Source of the DNA: Acrasis kona
Lineage: Eukaryota > Heterolobosea > Eutetramitea > Acrasida > Acrasidae
Reading direction: 5' to 3'
Assembly (NCBI GenBank): GCA_026419775.2
Contig: JAOPGA020001082.1
Span: 1 to 26,327, forward strand
DNA: 26,327 bases
In this document: piece by piece, positions 20,377 through 26,327 of the stretch
Numbering within the stretch: position 1 is the first letter of the stretch
Layout of the letters: every line of letters begins with the position of its first letter
The notes under the pieces: model-generated
The model's database searches: none
Told to the model about the DNA's origin: nothing
Seen by the model: only the letters and a program-made list of their open reading frames with translations
Position numbers and translations under genes: made by a program

Positions 20377-22197
20377 TTACATGATCCATTTTCTCGACTT
20401 GTCCCAAGAATCCACCTTGTAGTTTATTCTTATTAATAAGTTATCAGATTGTCTTGTCAATGGAGCGCTTAATCTCACTTTAAATTTACCAGCACTGCCG
20501 AATGAGGAAGCAATCACTCCGTGTCCAACTTGTTCTTGATCTTCATTGTCAATATTTATTGTCACCTTCTTGTTAATGTAAGGATCCAACGAGGCACCCT
20601 TCTTCTTGACTAATTGATTCCCAATTAAATTATAATCATCTACGATCTAGATCTGGTGTTACATGGTTGTGCCAATAAATTAAATTCATACCCTTTCAAC
20701 TTTGGCAGTCTTCTGCTTGTTTTTATACACTTTAAAGTCTCCAAGGTTTCCTCTATTGCACATGTGCACGACTTGACCATAAAATGCTAACCTGCACGTG
20801 TTCTCGTCTACAAATGTTACGTTGTATATAATATGATATATTACGAATATCTGTGTCCAATTTGGATGCAATAATTTTTGCGGATTCATAACACGGAACG
20901 GGAACTTCGAGGTCAATTCTTACTAAAACATCATCAAAAGATGACTCGGAATCAATAGAGTCGACATGATTAAATTCGGTCCCAGGATAACTACCTTTTA
21001 TTAAATAGATTACACCCATTACAGTGGAGTGACCCACAGTGATGTGTAATTTTGTTTTTGTTTGTATGGGTCTTTTGTAATATCTAATACGAGAGAAGGT
21101 TGCAATGATAGTATCTATTGTCTTAACATAACCTGGGTCGGCCACAAACCCTCTTTCAAATCTAGAACTATCTAATTGTGTAACAAGAGCGCCTACACGG
21201 TCGCCAACAACGGCTTGCTTGACTGGTTTTTTAAAGACTTGTAGTGACTTGATTTTTTTCAGTTCATGGATGTTTACAATCTCAACATTCTATTATTATA
21301 ATTATTATAAAAAACAAGAGTCATTAAGAGATACATACTTGCTCTAACGACACTGATCCTTGTAACACAGTACCCGTCAATACAGTACCTTTTCCTTTTA
21401 TTGAAAAACAATGATCTACCGCAAACAAAAATGGAGATTTAGTAACATTTTGTGTTGACACTTCCCTTGGTTCAATTTGATTTTTGAACACTTGAATAAG
21501 CTGGGTGAGGGATGACTCTTGCATGGACCGGACTTTTTCATCAACATCCTTGCCTTGGTTTGGTGAGGCACAAACTGGTACAATAATTGGGTCTGTAAAC
21601 TTGGTCTTCGAAAATACATTCTTGGTTAATGCATTTTTAATTTTTTCTATCCTTTCGTCTCTTCCCTTTTCTGGAAGAAGATCAATTTTATTCAGTACAA
21701 CAACTAATTTTTTCGCTATAATCTCTCCAATGATTATACACTATAAAATGTGAGTGTTGGATTTGCATAATAAATACTTCTGAAGTTTGGGTCTGCACGC
21801 CTTTAACGGCGTCTATTACAAGAATCATCATATCTATGATTTGAGCCCCTCCAATAATTGTGCGAATTAGACTGGCATGTCCTGGACAGTCCACCAAAGT
21901 GAATTGAACTGTATCGTAATTATCCTTGATCTGCGCTTTTAATTAAAATAAAATAAACAAACTCACTTGGTCTGGTGCATCTGTATAAAATGCACTGAAG
22001 CCGAGATCCAATGTTATTCCACGCTCCTGACTTTGTGGATTTTTATCGAATGCTGCTGTGCTAGCTACACTTGACAAAGCTTTACTAAGACTCGTCTTCC
22101 CACTATCCACGTGGCCGAGCACCCCAACATTGACATTCAGAATTCTTTGCATTTTGTAAGGCAATGGAGTAAGTTGACCATCCACGACGTAGACCAT
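20377..22197 (-). CDS. EEFSEC: selenocysteine-specific elongation factor eEFSec, six exons
   Basis: Exons (minus) are 22197-21967, 21930-21778, 21740-21339, 21289-20845, 20807-20692 and 20646-20377. The introns are 36, 37, 49, 37 and 45 nt, all GT-AG and in register, giving 538 residues. GTPase motifs are GHVDSGKT (28-35), the ERGITLDLGF switch (58-67), DCPGH (91-95) and NKID (145-148). Beta-barrel domains follow (KGTVLTGTVLQGSVSLEQ). The C-terminal domain IV, typical of SelB/eEFSec and absent from EF-Tu/EF1A, is seen in VERIVDDYNLIG and HGVIASSFGSAGKFKVRLS. It carries Sec-tRNA to ribosomes at UGA codons with a SECIS element in the mRNA. It is slightly shorter than the animal protein (~600). 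Starting at Met16 (MQRILNVNVG) is also possible. Its 5' end faces the retroelement. Confidence 0.93.
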
Positions 22198-22205
22198 CGT
22201 ACGAT

Positions 22206-22562
22206 GAACACTACCAACGGTACACTATCATATTTAAAAACAAGGGCACAGACAACCCAGAGGTTCAAGAATGGATCAAAGCACTGCATGAAGCTGGAAT
22301 ATGGGATACTTTGAATCAGTACTTGTTTGAAAGTCTACCAGGAATGTTTCAACAAATTTTAAAAATCGCAATACCAGATGGGGAGAGGAGGTACTTTGGT
22401 GTATACACAGCTGTTGCTGTCAATTTCGACCAGGTCTGGTTAGCCATGATGTTCCAGGTCCTAATATTGTTTTGTAACTTACCCGCATTTGATTTTTGTG
22501 ATTCCATTAAATTCGTATATAATCAACTTGAAGTCTGTGTATCTCTGATTCCTACTTTATAA
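22206..22562 (+). other. unassigned open segment between eEFSec and the retroelement
   Basis: A plus-strand frame reads coding-like sequence (EVQEWIKALHEAGIWDTLNQ; later GERRYFGVYTAVAVNFDQVW) and ends at TAA 22560-22562. It has no ATG before residue ~50. It is in the same frame as the gag-like ORF downstream, and a 129-nt GT-AG interval (22458-22586) could join them. It may be the element's N-terminal gag, or an exon of a gene disrupted by the insertion. No domain is recognised. Confidence 0.35.
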
Positions 22563-22619
22563 TTCTTGTTGATGTTTTCTTCATAGTGGATCTTGTTATA
22601 TGGGACAAGTTTAATAGCG

Positions 22620-23213
22620 ATGGTGTTGTCAATAACAAAAAACACTGGATCAGTTACAAAGGACGAGAGAGTTGTAAATAAATACAGCCAGGAGCTGCCA
22701 TTGTTCCGCGTGGATGACGATGCAGTTCATTTTATACTGCGATTTAATGTGTTCCTAATTAAGGAAGGGCTGTCGAACCACAACATTTACCAAGCGTTAC
22801 AGAGAGCGATCGACACTTCATTCGCACATGAATTGGAGAGCGTCAAGGACCAAATATTTGGAAAGCCATGNGACAGCATCATTGGAACTGTATTCAAGGT
22901 TTTGGACCCAAACACTACAGCGGAGGCATTGGATGAGGGACTCAAACAAATGTTTCCGAACAACAAACAGTCGATAGCACATTACGGAAGACGATTTAAA
23001 ACATTAGCGAGCCTGACAACATTACCGGCCAAAGAGATTCTTCGATGGTATCTCAATTCACTACCGGTTGCAGAGGTAGTTCGCATGAAGGAACTGCGCA
23101 CGGACAACATCACAAACAAGTTTTTATAGTTTGAGAATTTGGAGCGCATGCCAGCGAGCGATAGGAATGAGTGCTATAACTGTGACAAAGCCGGTCATTA
23201 TGCACACGAATGT
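22620..23213 (+). pseudogene. gag-like region with CCHC zinc knuckle, interrupted
   Basis: From the first ATG, about 169 codons with a retroviral-type gag helical pattern (SIAHYGRRFKTLASL, then ILRWYLNSLP) run to TAG at 23127-23129. The same frame then continues to a CX2CX4HX4C knuckle, CYNCDKAGHYAHEC (23172-23213), which would bind RNA in the packaged particle. A TGA follows at 23256. The stop before the knuckle separates capsid and nucleocapsid parts. Confidence 0.75.
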
Positions 23214-23258
23214 GATCAGGATGTGATACCCGGAAGCCAATATTGTTCCGGGTATTGA

Positions 23259-24482
23259 TTCTGGGAGATTGCAAAATCAGGTGCGAAGTATTACACGAAG
23301 ATAGATTTGAGATCTGCATACTATCAGATGCTCTTAAGGAAACAGGATCAACATTTGACTTCATTCACTGCATTTATGAAGAGGTGGTGTTTCATCACTG
23401 CACCGTTAGGACTGAATCATTTACCTTCAGTGTTCCAAAGGATCATTAGAGATTTGTTACAGAAGAGTGGTTGCTCATATATTGCATATAATCATATTGA
23501 TGATATTGTTATATACAGCGCGTCTTTACGTGAACATATAGAGCAGATAATCAAAGTTTTGAATGCATTGACTGAGGTAAGTTCAACTATTGCTGACATT
23601 GAAGGGGATAAACAGAAGTGTTTCTTCTTCTGCAAGAAAGTGCCATTGCTAGGGTATTGGTTAGAAGAGACAGGATACAGACCAAACGTCTCGAAAGTGA
23701 TAAATATGATGGAGTGGGACAGACCGTCATGTAGGAAGGAGATGCAAAAGTTCTTAGGATTGGTAAACTTCTTCAGAAGATTCATTCCAAATGTAACTGG
23801 ACTGATGTATCCATTAATGAGTTTCAAAGAGAAGAACTTTGATTGAAACAAATACCCTGAGCTAGAGAAGGCTTATGAAAAGACTTACGAGGCATTGGTG
23901 AAGAGTGTACCAATACTTCACTTCCCGGATCCACTTCACCCAATCGAGATGGCTACAGATGTGTCAGATTATAGAATTGGAGCAGTAGTGTATCAGAAGA
24001 TTAATGGGCAGGTGAAGTATCTAGAATTTCACTCTGGATTGCTGAGAGCAGCAGAATTGAACTACAGTATGCCGAAGAAAGAGTTGCTATCGTTAGTGTT
24101 TCATGCAGAGTACTTCAGACATCTACTGCTAGGAAGGCCAGTAATAGCATACACTGACAGTAAAGCGATCTCGGAAGCTTTACAGCACGGTAGCCATTCT
24201 AAGCGGGATAGAATCATAATCTCTTGGATTCTGAAGTCGACTACTGAGTTTGCGATAATAGTCGCTCATCTGCCAGGGAAAAGTAATGTACTGCCTGACC
24301 TACTGTCGAGAGTGCAAGCCGCAAATCGTGATAAGGTGGAAGCTCGGGTGCAGGTTTATCTACTGGGGGTGAAGGGCGATATTGAGGAACTGTTGGAGAG
24401 TTCTCATTTAATTGGGCGTTTTGGAGCTGCGACGATGTACAACCATATTGCTGTGACTCTAGAACGCGGTGACATAAAGATT
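23259..24482 (+). pseudogene. reverse transcriptase-RNase H region, 5' truncated and interrupted
   Basis: RT palm motifs are KIDLRSAYYQ, a PLG-type segment (TAPLGLNHLPSVFQR) and the catalytic box in HIDDIVIYS, where the usual Tyr of YxDD is His. FLGLVNFFRRFIPNV is the gypsy-type thumb/connection. A TGA at 23844 replaces the codon expected for a conserved Trp after Phe-x. RNase H follows with ATDVSD, KKELLS and YTDSKA, carrying the D-E-D order, then HLPGKSNVLPDLLSR. The RT N-terminal fingers are missing. Confidence 0.8.
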
Positions 24483-24485
24483 TGA

Positions 24486-25076
24486 GGGAGAAGTATTGAC
24501 TATTGCAATCGTTGTAAGGTATGCTGCATGATCAATAGCTACAATGTGAGCTTCAGTCCGCTCAGAGCTCCAAAGTTCACGGTGCCGTTTGAGTACATCC
24601 ACATCGATTTGATAATCATGCCAAGGAGCGTACAAGGAAATTCAGTCGTTCTGGACATTATAGATGATTTCTCGAGCTTCACTTGGTTGCGTGCATGTCC
24701 ATCGAAGTCAAAACAGGGCATTGCCAAATGTCTGTTGGAGGTATTCTGTTCCTTTGGATTCCCGAAAGCGTTCAAAACGGATCAAGGGAAAGAATTCGAC
24801 AACAAGCTGATGAGATTGATCGAGAAAGCATTGTTGTAGACAAGGCAGCAGCAGAAATGCGAATGTTAGAATTCTGGACAAAACTCAGTAGGGACGTTGT
24901 GCCAGCGGTATGGAACATCAAGCAGAAGCAATATCTGAAAACGAAACACAACAAGAAGTCATTTGAAGTAGGTGATACAGTGATGTGGATGGTACCCACA
25001 AGAAAAGGGAAACACCAGGTGAGATACATTGGGCCATTCTGAATAATCGCAAAAGATGTCAATGGGTATTCAAGAT
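24486..25076 (+). pseudogene. integrase region with internal deletion and frame change
   Basis: A Cys pair of the N-terminal zinc domain (YCNRCKVC) is present without its His pair. The core has the first Asp (IHIDLIIMP) and second Asp (TDQGKEF). After TAG 24837 the sequence resumes in another frame with C-terminal features (VGDTVMWMVP, then YIGPF and a TGA at 25040-25042). The catalytic Glu region is gone, so the protein cannot be active. Confidence 0.75.
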
Positions 25077-25197
25077 AAGGAGTCAAGTAGAGACTTTGAC
25101 TGCGCCAGCGAATTTCTTGAAATCGAAGACATTGGCGAGAGGTGAGAATCTGTTGGCCATGTATCATCAAGATGCGATACTTGAGTATTCCCAATGA

Positions 25198-25586
25198 AGA
25201 ATTGGTCACTGACGACCTTTTGTTTTGCTATGTTTTGTTCCGTTTTGATTGAAATAAAACTTCAATTATTCCGCTTCTATTTTGTTTTGTTCAACAAAAT
25301 GCCAGAAATTTTGTTTGTTCCATTCTATACAAAAGGTGAACAATGAAGATCAAGTTAAGGCGTTTCGTAACTCAATTTTCGCTGTTGTAGCAAATTTTTG
25401 GACCATCATAGAGACGTCCAATAAATTCCGCATTGATTCAGAAAATTCCTCGTAATACAAAATTTTTCTATCCAACCGGGTGTATTTGAACTTTTTCCGC
25501 TTTTCCTTGGTACTTCAATTTGGGGGAATTTCAAGTTCCGAATATGTATAAATAACTATTCAATAAGGGTTGTTCCGTTCAAAAGA
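25198..25586. other. spacer between retroelement and zinc-finger gene
   Basis: About 390 AT-rich bases with several TTTTGTTTTG/TTTTGTTCC-like runs (25220-25310), possibly remains of a 3' LTR, though no second copy exists in the window. A TATAAATA at 25547 is the promoter of the next gene. Confidence 0.4.
25547..25554 (+). promoter_or_regulatory. TATA box
   Basis: TATAAATA 33 bases before the ATG at 25587, with spacing and sequence like those upstream of 8240. Confidence 0.45.
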
Positions 25587-26327
25587 ATGAAAAACGACAA
25601 CAGCTTTACAGATGAGATGAACGACATTGCCAATGATGCATCACAAACGGCTAGCATGTTTCTAGAGAGAATTGGAGCCGACAAATATGAGGGAAAGCAA
25701 TGCCCATTTTGCAACTCCTACATCAATCATATTTTTGTCTATCCTCATGTCAAGAAGTGCGTTGATGTTTATGAGCAGACCTTTAAACTTGGGGTTCATT
25801 CAGTAGAGATCAAAGCCTATTAAAGCGATCTTACGAAGAATTTAGACAACCAGAACCCAAAAAGCAAAGGGTGGACGAGAAGCAGGTGAAAGAAGATGAA
25901 GAAATTCAATCACCCTTGAACCAACCAGGGTATCAAGAATCACCATACAAGTCAGCAAAACCAATCAGTAAGCAGATTAAATGCATGCTTGGCAACGTAA
26001 AAGACTGCCCTCCTGAGCCAAACACAAAGGTTCGAGGAAAAATTATTGCACGTGACACCGCCCTCTGCTGCCCTAAGACACCATACAACAATAAAAAGAA
26101 CATCATCCTCAAAATCTATGATCATACTTTAAAGGCCTGCCGCATCACACATTTCCAGGACAAATCTCTCTTGGTACCTATGGTAAAATTTTGCTTAAAA
26201 AAAGAACGACCAGAGACAAGTGACGATGACACAGATGTTGAGCACAGTGATAACGAGCAAAGTAGCTCAACAACTGTTACCTGCTACCATTGCAGGAGGG
26301 GGAAAGCACAAAAAAGCATTGCAGTTG
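25587..26327 (+). CDS. zinc-finger protein, 3' end beyond the window
   Basis: The first exon starts MKNDNSFTDEMND and holds a C2HC finger, CPFCNSYINHIFVYPHVKKC (about residues 39-58). Its frame stops at 25823, but a long second frame from about 25826 is open to the right edge (502 nt). It is Lys/Glu-rich and contains several Cys, an acidic SDDDTDVEHSDNE stretch, and TCYHCRRGKAQKS at the edge. A 23-nt intron (25803-25825, gtagag...aaag) joins the frames; donors further upstream (32, 59 or 65 nt) also keep register. The CxxC-R edge motif recalls the 4CXXC_R1 zinc finger of CDCA7-type chromatin proteins, but too little is visible to assign it. A nuclear role is inferred. Confidence 0.6.

Larger units (their letters stand above)
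22590..25197 (+). mobile_element. defective Ty3/gypsy-type retrotransposon remnant
   Basis: The order gag, CCHC zinc knuckle, RT, RNase H, integrase is that of Ty3/gypsy elements. gag to mid-integrase (22593-24839) are all in one frame, broken by TAG 23127, TGA 23256, TGA 23844, TGA 24483 and TAG 24837. Protease and the N-terminal RT fingers are missing between knuckle and RT, and the integrase core is deleted. I found no matching long terminal repeats. One ambiguous base (22871) is present. Confidence 0.85.

Noticed and set aside
25200-25320. 3' LTR of the retroelement
   Set aside because: No matching copy upstream of gag and no clear TG...CA ends, so it cannot be called an LTR from this window.

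Overview
The window is nuclear DNA of a unicellular eukaryote with a compact genome. The evidence is spliceosomal GT-AG introns that are almost all 36-50 nt, very short intergenic spaces, AATAAA poly(A) signals at or on the stop codons, and a purely eukaryotic gene set (MAP kinase, Cdc48/p97, DCAF1, an F-box protein, a eukaryotic selenocysteine elongation factor). The host lineage cannot be fixed from the sequence; an amoeboid or flagellate protist is a guess. All fourteen intact-looking genes stop with TAA (13) or TAG (1); none uses TGA.

Layout. 1-760: little coding, perhaps the last codons of a cysteine-containing exon at the left edge. 761-2189 (+): MAP kinase with one 37-nt intron, convergent with Cdc48 (4721-2265, -). 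5675-5184 (-): secreted triple Kazal-like protein, divergent from an LEA/perilipin-like 11-mer repeat protein (6042-6854, +), which converges on a peroxiredoxin-like protein without catalytic cysteine (7923-7075, -). 7924-10276 is an accessory-looking stretch: two small acidic genes behind duplicated promoter blocks, and an OTU-type cysteine protease whose catalytic His lies in a second frame. 10476-12043 (+): two-exon WD40 protein. 12185-16069 (+): four-exon DCAF1, 17 bp from a convergent F-box/transmembrane ORF (17439-16087, -); both share one palindromic poly(A) signal. Then come a C2-domain protein (18197-17670, -) and a small membrane-anchored protein (18898-18638, -).

19241-20173 (+) is a decayed gene built of repeated phase-0 exons coding a Cys-rich module. 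22197-20377 (-) is a six-exon selenocysteine-specific elongation factor, so the host should make selenoproteins. 22590-25197 (+) is a defective Ty3/gypsy-type element whose gag, zinc knuckle, RT, RNase H and most of integrase lie in one frame broken by stop codons. 25587 to the right end (+) is an incomplete zinc-finger gene.

The genes do not form one pathway. Cdc48, DCAF1, the F-box protein and the OTU protein all belong to ubiquitin biology, which may be chance. The main points for follow-up are the stop/poly(A) overlap, the lack of TGA stops together with TGA at expected Trp positions in the decayed elements, the MAP kinase with DMG and TNY motifs, the exon-module array, and the OTU/acidic gene cluster with very short candidate introns.
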